Assembly (NCBI RefSeq): GCF_000473065.1
Contig: NZ_AXAZ01000057.1
Coordinates: forward strand, 6,085 to 56,121
From: Bradyrhizobium sp. WSM1743
Lineage (GTDB): Bacteria > Pseudomonadota > Alphaproteobacteria > Rhizobiales > Xanthobacteraceae
Reading direction: 5' to 3'
DNA: 50,037 bases
Positions 42,604 to 50,037 of the stretch are shown here, in pieces. Every line of letters begins with the position of its first letter. Position 1 is the stretch's first letter. The position numbers and the translations under genes were made by a program. The notes under the pieces are model-generated. The model had not been told where the DNA came from. It was given only the letters and a program-made list of their open reading frames with translations, and ran no database searches.

Positions 42604-44165
42604 TGGTGCTTCCAATGCCCGCTTCGCTGAAAGATGAAACGACGACCCAGGAGCGCATCTTCCGGATGCTGACCGACCATCCCGGCGTGACGCGGATCGA
42701 CACGCATGCAGCCTCGGTGTTCCTGGACGCAAAGCGCGCGCTGAAGATCAAGCGCGCCGTCCGGTTTCCGTTCCTCGATTATTCGACACTTGAGAAGCGC
42801 AAGGCAGCCTGCGAGGAGGAGATCAGGATCAACCGGCCGCTGGCGCCGCAGATCTATCACCGCGTCGTGGCGATCACGGAAGAGCCGGATGGATCGGTGA
42901 AGGTCGACGGCGCCGGCCGACCGATCGAGTATGCGGTCGACATGTCGCGCTTCGACGAAAGCAGGACGCTGGATCATCTGGCCAAGGCCGGCCCGCTGGA
43001 CACGAAGCTCGCCTCGGCGGCTGCCGACGCGATCGCGGCGTCACACGCGGCGGCGATGCGCGCCAACGGAAATGCATGGGTCTCCTCCATCCCTGCCCTG
43101 ATCGTCGGCAACAGCAACGGTCTGCGGGCCGGAGGACATTTCAGCGCGGAAGACATCGAAAAGCTCGGCGAGGCCTCGCACGCGGCATTCCTGCGCATTG
43201 GTCCCCTGCTCGCAGAGCGCGGCCACCGGGGCTTCGTGCGGCGCTGTCATGGCGATCTGCATCTCGCAAATATCGTTCTGATCGATAATCAGCCCGTGCT
43301 GTTCGATGCGATCGAGTTCGATGCGCAGATGGCAACGGTCGACGTGCTCTACGATCTCGCATTCACGCTGATGGACCTGTTGCAACACCACCAGCCAAGC
43401 GCGGCGAACATGGTCCTGAACCGCTATCTCGCCACGACGCCGACCGACAATCTCGACGCGCTCTCGGCCCTGCCGCTGTTCATGTCGATCCGGGCGGCGA
43501 TCCGCGCCCAAGTTGCCTTGGCACGGCTAAAGCGGCCGCGTTCCGATGCTCCCGGTATTGTTGACCAGGCACAGCGCTATTTTGAACTCGCCCAGATGCT
43601 GATCCGCCCTCCTGCTCCGCGTCTGATTGCGGTCGGCGGATTGTCCGGCACCGGAAAGACTGTCTTGGCGCACGCACTCGCCCCGCTCATCGCGCCGCAG
43701 CCGGGGGCCGTCGTGCTGCGCAGCGATCTCGCCCGCAAGCAAATATTCGGGGTCGAGGACACGCACCGCCTGCCGCCATCCGCCTATACGCCGGAGGTCA
43801 CGGCCCGCGTTTACGACACGCTGGCTCAGCACGCCCGGCGGGTGCTGGCGCAGGGGCATTCGGCGATCATCGACGGTGTATTCGCTCGCGAGGACGAACG
43901 CGACGCGGTCACCGCGCTCGCGCGCGAGCGCAATGTGTCGCTGAACGGTCTGTTCCTGGTCGCAGACCTCGCGACCCGGCAGATGCGGATCGGAAGCCGC
44001 CGGGGAGACGCATCGGATGCCACGCAAGAGGTTGCCGCGCTGCAAGAGCACTATAATATCGGCCATGTCGGTTGGGCGACCATCGATGCATCCGGGACAC
44101 AGGAGCAGACGCTCCAGAACTGCCGGGACGCGATCGCTGTGGGGGAAATAGGGCAATCTGATTGA
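42603..44165 (+). CDS. Fused aminoglycoside phosphotransferase-like and P-loop kinase protein
   Basis: A 520-residue two-domain protein. The N-terminal half is a phosphotransferase-like (APH) domain: RRCHGDLHLANIVLIDNQPV and LFDAIEFDAQMATVDVLYDL carry the catalytic Asp and metal-binding Asp. The C-terminal half is an AAA/zeta-toxin-like kinase with GGLSGTGKTVLAHAL (Walker A, about residue 345) and a SAIIDGVFAREDERDAV segment. Such fusions are widespread in proteobacteria and unassigned; the small molecule phosphorylated is unknown. Start and stop overlap neighbours by one base (TGATG), indicating one operon with the dehydrogenase and CHAD genes. Confidence 0.87.
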   Translation: MVLPMPASLKDETTTQERIFRMLTDHPGVTRIDTHAASVFLDAKRALKIKRAVRFPFLDYSTLEKRKAACEEEIRINRPLAPQIYHRVVAITEEPDGSVKVDGAGRPIEYAVDMSRFDESRTLDHLAKAGPLDTKLASAAADAIAASHAAAMRANGNAWVSSIPALIVGNSNGLRAGGHFSAEDIEKLGEASHAAFLRIGPLLAERGHRGFVRRCHGDLHLANIVLIDNQPVLFDAIEFDAQMATVDVLYDLAFTLMDLLQHHQPSAANMVLNRYLATTPTDNLDALSALPLFMSIRAAIRAQVALARLKRPRSDAPGIVDQAQRYFELAQMLIRPPAPRLIAVGGLSGTGKTVLAHALAPLIAPQPGAVVLRSDLARKQIFGVEDTHRLPPSAYTPEVTARVYDTLAQHARRVLAQGHSAIIDGVFAREDERDAVTALARERNVSLNGLFLVADLATRQMRIGSRRGDASDATQEVAALQEHYNIGHVGWATIDASGTQEQTLQNCRDAIAVGEIGQSD

Positions 44166-45148
44166 TGCGAGCAAGGATGTCGCGACCCATCACAAGCTCG
44201 ACGGCGACCACGCATGCCAGGCCGGCGACGCGGCGCAACACCCTGCCCGCCCGCCTCAGCCCCGGCATGGCCTGCGATACGGCTTTCCGGATCATCGCCC
44301 GCCGTCACCTCGACGCCGTGCTCGCTCAACACGACGGCACCTGCCGCGGCGATCCCGACGCACTGCACCAGATCCGCATCGCACTGACGCATCTGCGAAC
44401 TGCCATCCGCTTCTTCTCGCCGATGGTCGATGATGCCCTGCGGCCGAATGTCTGGACCGAACTGAAATGGCTGAACGGCCAGCTCGGCGTGGTGCGGGAT
44501 CTCGACGTGGCAATCGAGCGGGTCGTCGCCGAGAGTGGTGACGAGCTTGCCGTAGTCGCCGAGCTTCAGCACTGGGACGAGAAACGGGCCGAGAGCCACC
44601 GGCTGCTGGCGCGCGCGCTGCGATCCACGCGCTACCGCCGCCTGGTCGAGCAGATCTCAACGTGGATCGATAGCGGCGCCTGGTCGACCCGGCGCGGCAA
44701 GGAAGCCATTCGATTGCGCCGCCGCACGCTCGCCGATCACGCGATGGAACGGCTGACGGAGTGGGAGACAACGCTGCTCAAGAAGGCCCGGAAGCTGAAG
44801 AGGCTCGATGTCGAGGAACGTCACAAGCTGCGGCTCCTCAACAAGCGGATGACCTATTCGATCGAGTCGCTTGCGGATCTGTTCGCCGATGGAGCGGCGA
44901 CGAAGCAGAAGTCCATCCTCAAGCAATTGCGCAAGGCGCAGCGGTCGCTCGGACAATTGAACGACGATGCACGAGGACAAGCGCTGGCAGCATCGTTGAA
45001 TGGCGCCAGCCTCGATGCAGGCCATCGCTTCCTCAACCGCAAGCGGGAAAAGAAGCTGTTGCGAACGGCGTCAGTGGCCTACCGGAAATTGGACAAGGCC
45101 AAGCCCTTCCGCTCCTCGGATCTCGCGCCGAGCTCGGAGGGACGATGA
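44165..45148 (+). CDS. CHAD domain protein
   Basis: A 327-residue helical protein. The conserved histidine helices HQIRIALTHLRTAIRFFSPM and VWTELKWLNGQLGVVRDLDV identify a CHAD domain, which binds polyphosphate and associates with polyphosphate granules. Later helices (EERHKLRLLNKRMTYSIESL) complete the fold. It ends a three-gene operon behind a FixK/FNR box. A small inverted repeat (AGCTCGCC/GGCGAGCT) at the stop could end transcription. Confidence 0.87.
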   Translation: MRARMSRPITSSTATTHARPATRRNTLPARLSPGMACDTAFRIIARRHLDAVLAQHDGTCRGDPDALHQIRIALTHLRTAIRFFSPMVDDALRPNVWTELKWLNGQLGVVRDLDVAIERVVAESGDELAVVAELQHWDEKRAESHRLLARALRSTRYRRLVEQISTWIDSGAWSTRRGKEAIRLRRRTLADHAMERLTEWETTLLKKARKLKRLDVEERHKLRLLNKRMTYSIESLADLFADGAATKQKSILKQLRKAQRSLGQLNDDARGQALAASLNGASLDAGHRFLNRKREKKLLRTASVAYRKLDKAKPFRSSDLAPSSEGR

Positions 45149-45193
45149 GCTCGCCAAGGCGAGCTGATCGAGACGAGCTGATCGCGGCAGAGC

Positions 45194-45658
45194 TCAGCGA
45201 GGAATGACGGCGGTGGCTTCGATCTCGACGCGCGCCGCCTTCTCCACGAGGCGGACCACCTGAACCAGCGCCATTGCAGGATAGTGCGCTCCGAAGACGT
45301 CGCGGTAGACCCTGCCCAGCTCCTTCAGATTGGCCAGATACTCGTCCATATCGACGACGTACCAGGTCAGACGCACGAGGTGCTCGGGCCGGGCACCGGC
45401 CTCGGCCAGGATCGCGGCGATGTTGCTCAAGGTCTGACGCACCTGTGCGACGAAGCCGTCGGCGAGACGCTCTTCGGCGTCCCAGCCGATCACCCCGCCG
45501 GTGACGACGATGCGCCCCTCGGCAGCCATGCCGTTGGCATAGCCCTTCGGCACCGGCCAGCCCGATGGCTGGAGGATCTGCGCCCTGATGCGCGTTCCGT
45601 CCTCGGCTGCTGTCGGCAGCACCGCGAGTTGCGGGCCTTTCGGCGTCGTTACGGACAA
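45194..45658 (-). CDS. RidA family protein
   Basis: A 154-residue member of the RidA/YjgF family: RIVVTGGVIGWDAEERLADG, VRQTLSNIAAILAEAGARPE and VRLTWYVVDMDEYLANLKEL, with the ending VEKAARVEIEATAVIPR. Relatives deaminate reactive imines or enamines. It starts 15 bases after the CoA-ligase gene and is likely cotranscribed. RidA proteins are found in clusters that degrade amino-aromatic acids, which fits a 2-aminobenzoate pathway. Confidence 0.88.
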   Translation of the reverse strand: MSVTTPKGPQLAVLPTAAEDGTRIRAQILQPSGWPVPKGYANGMAAEGRIVVTGGVIGWDAEERLADGFVAQVRQTLSNIAAILAEAGARPEHLVRLTWYVVDMDEYLANLKELGRVYRDVFGAHYPAMALVQVVRLVEKAARVEIEATAVIPR

Positions 45659-45673
45659 TTCTCTATCCTTCTC

Positions 45674-47365
45674 TCATTCCGCAGCGACGCCTGAGGACTT
45701 CACTGCGGCCTGCGCCAACTGCCGCAGGGCAAAGCGTTTCAACTTGCCGGTCTCGGTCTTCGGCAATTGCGCCACGAATTCGATGGCGCGCGGATATTTG
45801 TACGGCGCGATCTCGCGTTTGACATGCTCCTGCAACTCGGCCACGAGCTGAGCGTCAGGCGTCACGCCGGGCGCGGGGACGACATAGGCCTTCACGATCA
45901 TGCCGCGCGCCTCGTCCGGGGCGCCGACCACACCGCATTCGGCGACCGCCGGATGCGTGAGCAGCGCTGCCTCGACATCGGTCCCTGCGATGTTGTAGCC
46001 GGCCGACACGATCATGTCGTCGGAGCGCGACTGGTACCAGAAATAGCCGTCGCTATCCATCAGATAGGTGTCGCCGGTGATGTTCCAGCCGTTCTCGACG
46101 TATTTCCGCTGCCGCTCGTCGGCCAGATAGCGGCAGCCGGTCGGCCCGCGCACGGCAAGCTTCCCCATCGTGCCCGGCGGCACGTCACGGCCGTCGTCGT
46201 CGACGATCTTGGCTTCATAGCCCGGCACCGGCTTTCCGGTGGCGCCGGGACGGATCTCGGCCTCGGTCGCACTGATGAAGATATGCAGCAGTTCGGTCGA
46301 GCCGATGCCGTCCATCAGCTTGATCCCGGTGGCCTTCAGCCAGGCTTCGAATGTCGGCTTGGGCAGCGTCTCGCCGGCGGAGACGCATTTGCGGAGCGAA
46401 GCGATGTTGCGGCCTGCGAGCTTGCCGAGCATGGCCCGGTATGCGGTCGGCGCCGTGAAGCAGACCGTGGTCTTGTACTGCTCGATCGCATTCAGAATGT
46501 CGTCCGGCGTCGTCTTCTCCAGCACCACGAAGGAGGCGCCGATATGCATCGGAAACAACACGCCGCCGAAGCCGAAGGTGAAGGCGAGCGGGGCCGAGCC
46601 GATGAAGCGATCCTTCTGCTCGGCCTGCAAGATGTTGCGTGCATAACCGTCGCAGACCGCGAGCATGTCGCGATGGAAATGCATGGTGCCCTTGGGATCG
46701 CCTGTCGTGCCCGACGTGAAAGCGATCAGGCAGATGTCATCGGCGGCGGTATCGAGAGCCCTGAACTCCGGGCTCGCATCCGCGATCAACGCTTCGAGCG
46801 AATCGGAGGCGCCGTTGCCCCAATAAACGACGCGCTCGAGACCGGGCGCAGCTAGCTTCGCCTTCTCCATTTCCTCGGAGAGTTTTCCGTCGCACAGTGC
46901 CAGCGTGATCGCCGCTTTCTGAATCGGATAGGACAGCTCCTTGGCGCGGAGCAGCGGCATCGTCGCCACGACGATGCCGCCGGCCTTGATCACCGCGAGA
47001 TAGGTCGCAACCATCATGGGGTTGTTGGCAGAGCGCAAAAGCACGCGGCCGCCGGGCACGAGACCAAGCTTGCCGACCAGAACGTTGGCGATGCGGTTCA
47101 CGAGCGCCTGCAGCTCGCGATAGGTGTAGCTGACGGCGGGGCTGATGACGCAGGGGGCATCGCCCCGGCCCTGCTCGACCCAGCGATCGAGGAAATAGCT
47201 GACGCAGTTCAGTCGCGGGGGATAGCGTAGCTCCGGCCGCGTGAAAATGAATTCGGGCCAGAGCTCGCGCGGCGGCAGATGGTCCCGCGCGAACGTATCG
47301 ACATGGGCCGTCGCGGCATTGCCGTCATACGAGCCCGACGCTTGAACCTTGGCGGCGTTGGCCAT
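45674..47365 (-). CDS. Benzoate-CoA ligase family AMP-forming ligase, probably 2-aminobenzoate type
   Basis: A 563-residue AMP-forming ligase. The core motif is AFTSGTTGDPKGTMHFHRDM, with DGIGSTELLHIFISA and VENGWNITGDTYLMDSDGYF further on, and the C-terminal lysine in LPKTETGKLKRFALRQL. The N-terminus (FARDHLPPRELWPEFIFTRP) and overall design resemble benzoate- and 2-aminobenzoate-CoA ligases. The start at 47365 is used. It activates an aromatic acid for degradation. RidA downstream and MarR upstream support an aromatic degradation locus; the exact acid is inferred. Confidence 0.85.
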   Translation of the reverse strand: MANAAKVQASGSYDGNAATAHVDTFARDHLPPRELWPEFIFTRPELRYPPRLNCVSYFLDRWVEQGRGDAPCVISPAVSYTYRELQALVNRIANVLVGKLGLVPGGRVLLRSANNPMMVATYLAVIKAGGIVVATMPLLRAKELSYPIQKAAITLALCDGKLSEEMEKAKLAAPGLERVVYWGNGASDSLEALIADASPEFRALDTAADDICLIAFTSGTTGDPKGTMHFHRDMLAVCDGYARNILQAEQKDRFIGSAPLAFTFGFGGVLFPMHIGASFVVLEKTTPDDILNAIEQYKTTVCFTAPTAYRAMLGKLAGRNIASLRKCVSAGETLPKPTFEAWLKATGIKLMDGIGSTELLHIFISATEAEIRPGATGKPVPGYEAKIVDDDGRDVPPGTMGKLAVRGPTGCRYLADERQRKYVENGWNITGDTYLMDSDGYFWYQSRSDDMIVSAGYNIAGTDVEAALLTHPAVAECGVVGAPDEARGMIVKAYVVPAPGVTPDAQLVAELQEHVKREIAPYKYPRAIEFVAQLPKTETGKLKRFALRQLAQAAVKSSGVAAE

Positions 47366-47418
47366 CGCACGCTCCTTTGCGCATGGAAAGCACCCGGCAG
47401 CACTATCTGGGAAACATT

Positions 47419-47435
47419 TTAGGCTTAAAACAATT
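47419..47435. promoter_or_regulatory. Candidate MarR site, upstream of the CoA ligase
   Basis: TTAGGCTTAAAACAATT, 54 bases before the ligase start, matches the site at 48128-48144 (TTAGGCTTCAAATAATT) at 15 of 17 positions. A related sequence lies before the MarR gene. Recurrence next to three genes of the locus suggests a binding site of the MarR protein. Confidence 0.5.
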
Positions 47436-47512
47436 CGGCGCAATAGCGGATTTTGGGCATCCCGTGCATTTTGCTGCGGCAAAGTGGATTGGCGGACCGG
47501 CCGACCGTGGCG

Positions 47513-48043
47513 CTAGGGCCGGCGCCGCGCGGCCGATTTCTGCGCCGAGGCCTTGGTCTTGGCGAGGAGGCGCATCAATTCGCGCACGTCCTTTGGAGAG
47601 AGGTCGGCGAAGAGATCGGCGATCCAGGTCTCATGCTCGGCGGCCATCCTGCGAAACTCGGCCCGGCCGAGCTTCGTGAGGCGGATCACCTGGACGCGGC
47701 GGTCGGTCTCCGAGGTCCGCCGGTCGAGATGACCGGATTCCACCAGGCGCTCGACCAGACCCGTGACATTCCCGTTGGAGACCATCATGCGCTTGGAGAC
47801 GTCGGACAGCGTCATACCATCAGGCGCCTTGTCGAGCTGCGCCATCAGGTCGAAACGCGGCAGCGTGACATCGAACCGCTGCCGCAGCCGGCCGCGCACC
47901 TCGCCCTCGATCAGCGTCGTGCAGGTCAAGAGCCGCAGCCACAGCCGAAGCTCTTCGGCGTGGTCCTCCGGCGTTTCGACAGCCTTGGTCTCGGAATCGA
48001 GCATGTTGATGCAGTCACTCACGGCCGGCATTGGCGCCGGCAC
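47513..48043 (-). CDS. MarR family transcriptional regulator
   Basis: A 176-residue winged helix-turn-helix regulator: FDLMAQLDKAPDGMTLSDVS, KRMMVSNGNVTGLVERLVES and GHLDRRTSETDRRVQVIRLT are standard MarR segments. MarR proteins commonly release DNA on binding aromatic acids or their CoA thioesters. It lies between the CoA-ligase gene and the divergent ABC receptor gene, both of which have candidate sites upstream. A basic C-terminal tail (KTKASAQKSAARRRP) is present. Confidence 0.9.
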   Translation of the reverse strand: MPAPMPAVSDCINMLDSETKAVETPEDHAEELRLWLRLLTCTTLIEGEVRGRLRQRFDVTLPRFDLMAQLDKAPDGMTLSDVSKRMMVSNGNVTGLVERLVESGHLDRRTSETDRRVQVIRLTKLGRAEFRRMAAEHETWIADLFADLSPKDVRELMRLLAKTKASAQKSAARRRP

Positions 48044-48058
48044 GGATTCCCCAACGTT

Positions 48059-48081
48059 TTGAGCTTCAAATAAATTGAAGC
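48059..48081. promoter_or_regulatory. Candidate MarR operator at the regulator's own promoter
   Basis: GCTTCAA and TTGAAGC are perfect complements around ATAAA (48063-48081), preceded by TTGA. It shares the GCTTCAAATAA core with the site at 48128. It begins 16 bases before the MarR start codon, where binding would repress the regulator gene. Confidence 0.55.
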
Positions 48082-48127
48082 CGGCTGCAAGTCCAAAGCT
48101 GCAACAATCGACCGCACGTCAATTTCT

Positions 48128-48144
48128 TTAGGCTTCAAATAATT
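48128..48144. promoter_or_regulatory. Candidate MarR operator at the ABC receptor promoter
   Basis: TTAGGCTTCAAATAATT repeats the core of the two other sites. It lies in the MarR/ABC receptor intergenic region, on the receptor side. Confidence 0.5.
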
Positions 48145-48281
48145 GGCGCGCCGCTTGCATGCATAGCTGCCCGCGGGATGTGGTGCCTTGAGCTCGGCTT
48201 GCCGGGGCGGCCATCATCGGCATAAGCTTGAATTGGAGTACGTGGCTTGCAGCGCGAGCCAATCGTCACGAGGGACAGATC

Positions 48282-49457
48282 ATGAAGACGCAAATGACCT
48301 TGGCCGCAGCCGCCGTGCTGCTCGGCACCGTGGTGACGCCTGTCCTCGCCCAGGAAAAAATCAAGCTGGGTGTGATCGTGACCCTGTCGGGACCTGCCGC
48401 CGCGCTTGGCCAACAGGTTCGCGACGGATTCACGCTCGCTGTAAAGGATCTCGGCAGCAAGATCGGCGGCCGCGACGTCGAGGTCGTCGTCGTCGACGAT
48501 GAGCTCAAGCCGGATGCAGCAGTGACCAAGGTCAAGGGCCTTCTTGAGCGTGAGAAGGTCGACTTCGTGGTCGGCCCGATCTTCTCCAATATCCTCCAGG
48601 CGATCCACCGGCCCATCACGGAATCGAAGACCTTCCTGATCAGCCCCAATGCCGGCCCATCGACGTTCGCCGGCAAGGACTGCAACCCGTTCTTCTTTGT
48701 GACGTCGTATCAGAACGATCAGGTGCACGAGATTCTCGGCAAGGTCGCGCAGGATCGCGGCTACAAGCGCATGTACCTGATGGTGCCGAACTATCAGGCC
48801 GGCAAGGATTCGGTGGCGGGCTTCAAGCTGGACTACAAGGGCGAGATCGTCGAAGAATCCTACATGCCGCTGAACACGCTGGATTTCCAGCCGGAACTGT
48901 CCAAGATCGCGTCGCAGAAGCCCGATGCACTGTTCACGTTCATGCCGGGCGGCCTCGGCGTCAATCTCGTCAAGCAGTACCGGCAGGCCGGGCTCGCCGA
49001 TACCATTCCGGTGCTCTCGGCTTTCACGGTGGATGAATCGACCCTGCCGGCGCAGCAGGACGCGGCCGTCGGCATGTTCGGTGGTGCCAATTGGGCACCC
49101 AATCTCGACAATCCCCAGAGCAAGAAATTTGTCGCAGCTTATGAGGCTGCCTACAACAGCGTTCCGGGGACCTACGCCGCTCAAGCGTATGACGCCGCCA
49201 TGCTGATCGACAGCGCGGTCAAGGCGGTCAAGGGCGATCTCTCCAACAAGGACGCCGTGAAGGCCGCGCTGAAGAAGGCGGACTTCACATCGGTGCGCGG
49301 CACTTTCAAGTTCAACATCAACGGCTACCCCATCCAGGATTTCTATCTGACAAAGGTCGCCAAGCGCCCGGACGGCAAGTTCCAGACCGAGATCGTGCAG
49401 AAGGTCTTTGAGAACTACGGCGACCGCTATGCCAAGGATTGCAAGGCGGCGAACTGA
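48282..49457 (+). CDS. ABC transporter substrate-binding protein (Leu/Ile/Val-type family)
   Basis: A 391-residue periplasmic receptor. The start at 48282 gives the signal peptide MKTQMTLAAAAVLLGTVVTP then VLAQEKIKLGV and has GAGGGA upstream. The mature protein begins LGVIVTLSGPAAALGQQVRD and has the amino-acid/aromatic-acid type I fold (VDFVVGPIFSNILQAIHRPI, PNYQAGKDSVAGFKLDYKGE). Members of this family import aromatic acids in Rhodopseudomonas-like bacteria. The permease and ATPase genes are not in view. It is divergent from MarR and the CoA ligase and probably delivers their substrate. Confidence 0.9.
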   Translation: MKTQMTLAAAAVLLGTVVTPVLAQEKIKLGVIVTLSGPAAALGQQVRDGFTLAVKDLGSKIGGRDVEVVVVDDELKPDAAVTKVKGLLEREKVDFVVGPIFSNILQAIHRPITESKTFLISPNAGPSTFAGKDCNPFFFVTSYQNDQVHEILGKVAQDRGYKRMYLMVPNYQAGKDSVAGFKLDYKGEIVEESYMPLNTLDFQPELSKIASQKPDALFTFMPGGLGVNLVKQYRQAGLADTIPVLSAFTVDESTLPAQQDAAVGMFGGANWAPNLDNPQSKKFVAAYEAAYNSVPGTYAAQAYDAAMLIDSAVKAVKGDLSNKDAVKAALKKADFTSVRGTFKFNINGYPIQDFYLTKVAKRPDGKFQTEIVQKVFENYGDRYAKDCKAAN

Positions 49458-49484
49458 GCCGAAGCGTGTTACGGGAGGACTGCA

Positions 49485-49940
49485 ATGAAGAGTGAAATCA
49501 CCGGCATCACCCGGGCCAATGAGGGCATCCAGGGCATTTCCTGGAACATCCTCGGCCAGACCTATGTGCCGAAGAGCTGCGCCGAGAACAGCTTCTCCTG
49601 GCATGCGACGCTGCCGCCGGGCACCTTCGTGCCGCCGCATATCCATCCCGACCAGGACGAATATCTCTACATGCTGGAGGGCAAGCTCGATTTCGTGCTC
49701 GGCAATTCGGAGGCGCAGGCAACCGCAGGCGATCTGATCCGGCTCGGTATGGGCGTGCCGCACGGCATCTTCAACAAGTCGGAGCAGACCGCAAAGGTGC
49801 TGTTCTGGGTCTCCCCGAGCCGCAAGCTGTTCGACCTGTTCTGGGGCCTTCACAACATGAAGGAGCAGAAGCCCGAGGACGTGGTGGCGATGGCCGCCGA
49901 GTTCAACGTCCACTTCCTGCCGCCGCCCGGCTCCGGCTAG
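49485..49940 (+). CDS. Cupin domain protein
   Basis: A 151-residue single-domain cupin. The two metal-binding motifs are PHIHPDQDEYLYMLEGKLDF and LGMGVPHGIFNKSEQTAKVL. GGGAGG precedes the start, 27 bases after the ABC receptor gene, so both are likely cotranscribed. Small cupins in aromatic catabolic operons can be dioxygenases, isomerases or sensors; the function here is open. Confidence 0.87.
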   Translation: MKSEITGITRANEGIQGISWNILGQTYVPKSCAENSFSWHATLPPGTFVPPHIHPDQDEYLYMLEGKLDFVLGNSEAQATAGDLIRLGMGVPHGIFNKSEQTAKVLFWVSPSRKLFDLFWGLHNMKEQKPEDVVAMAAEFNVHFLPPPGSG

Positions 49941-50037
49941 AGCATTTCCTCGCTTGATTGAATCGGAGGGATTCCGGTTTTTGGCGGATTGTGATTCAAG
50001 ATGCTGACTGGATTGGAGGCCAGCATCGCATGACCCG
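49941..50037. other. Structured sequence at the right edge
   Basis: After the cupin stop the sequence holds two small inverted repeats, GAATC-GGAGG-GATTC (near 49961) and GATGCTG ... CAGCATC (50000-50027). An ATG at 50030 has GGAGG upstream and could open a gene beyond the window. An intergenic repeat or an insertion-sequence end is possible, but too little is visible to decide. Confidence 0.3.

Noticed and set aside
48135..49913. A 592-codon minus-strand frame opposite the ABC receptor and cupin
   Set aside because: It spans two well-supported genes and their gap, has no ribosome-binding site or domain, and is typical of high-GC antisense frames.

Overview
The window looks like a chromosomal segment of a Bradyrhizobium-type alphaproteobacterium (Rhizobiales). 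The supporting signs are high GC with G/C-ending codons, an Omp25/RopB-type porin, several periplasmic-receptor transport systems (TTT, Bug, TRAP, ABC), a FixK/FNR box beside a low-oxygen/stress block, and three copies of a CCTCTCCC-type intergenic hairpin repeat seen in rhizobia. No rRNA, tRNA or CRISPR array was recognised.

Left part (1-14104). The 5' end of a group II intron enters from the left edge, directly behind the terminator of an outer-membrane beta-barrel gene. A tripartite tricarboxylate transporter operon (tctC-tctB-tctA) follows, then three small accessory genes, one of them a P63C-type protein cut before its C-terminal domain. Next is a divergent locus that looks like glyoxylate/2-hydroxyacid metabolism. 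It has two tandem serine-glyoxylate-type aminotransferases and an enoyl-CoA hydratase-like protein on the minus strand. On the plus strand are a GntR/FCD regulator, a fused FAD/Fe-S 2-hydroxyacid dehydrogenase and a GlcG-like protein.

Accessory island (about 14105-24640). Its content is plasmid-like. On the plus strand are a small protein, a GIY-YIG-like protein and a Lon-like AAA+ ATPase. On the minus strand is a tight gene train: DUF3102-like, HTH protein, unknown 416-aa protein, ParA-like ATPase, 68-aa protein, ribbon-helix-helix protein and an HUH relaxase-like protein. Two palindromes and a decayed IS66 transposase lie at its right end. No integrase or coupling protein is visible. This is the best candidate for an undescribed system, probably a mobilisation/maintenance module.

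Molybdenum-enzyme and transport block (24644-37186). This holds a second enoyl-CoA hydratase and a molybdopterin oxidoreductase. Divergent from them is a Bug receptor gene with one frameshift, followed by overlapping genes for a 2Fe-2S subunit, a xanthine-dehydrogenase-type large subunit and an unusual leaderless ModA-like protein. An SDR and a TRAP transporter (DctPQM) are then divergent from a cyclase-family hydrolase across a 31-bp palindrome.

Low-oxygen/stress-like block (37229-45148). A Crp/Fnr regulator, a Pat-type acetyltransferase/acyl-CoA synthetase and remnants of an Fnr-like gene and a uspA gene lie to the left of a FixK/FNR box. To its right is an overlapping trio: Zn alcohol dehydrogenase, APH/P-loop kinase and CHAD protein.

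Right end (45194-50037). A RidA-family protein and a benzoate/2-aminobenzoate-type CoA ligase lie next to a MarR regulator. An ABC substrate-binding protein and a cupin are divergent from them. Three related AT-rich sites suggest one MarR regulon for aromatic acid uptake and activation.
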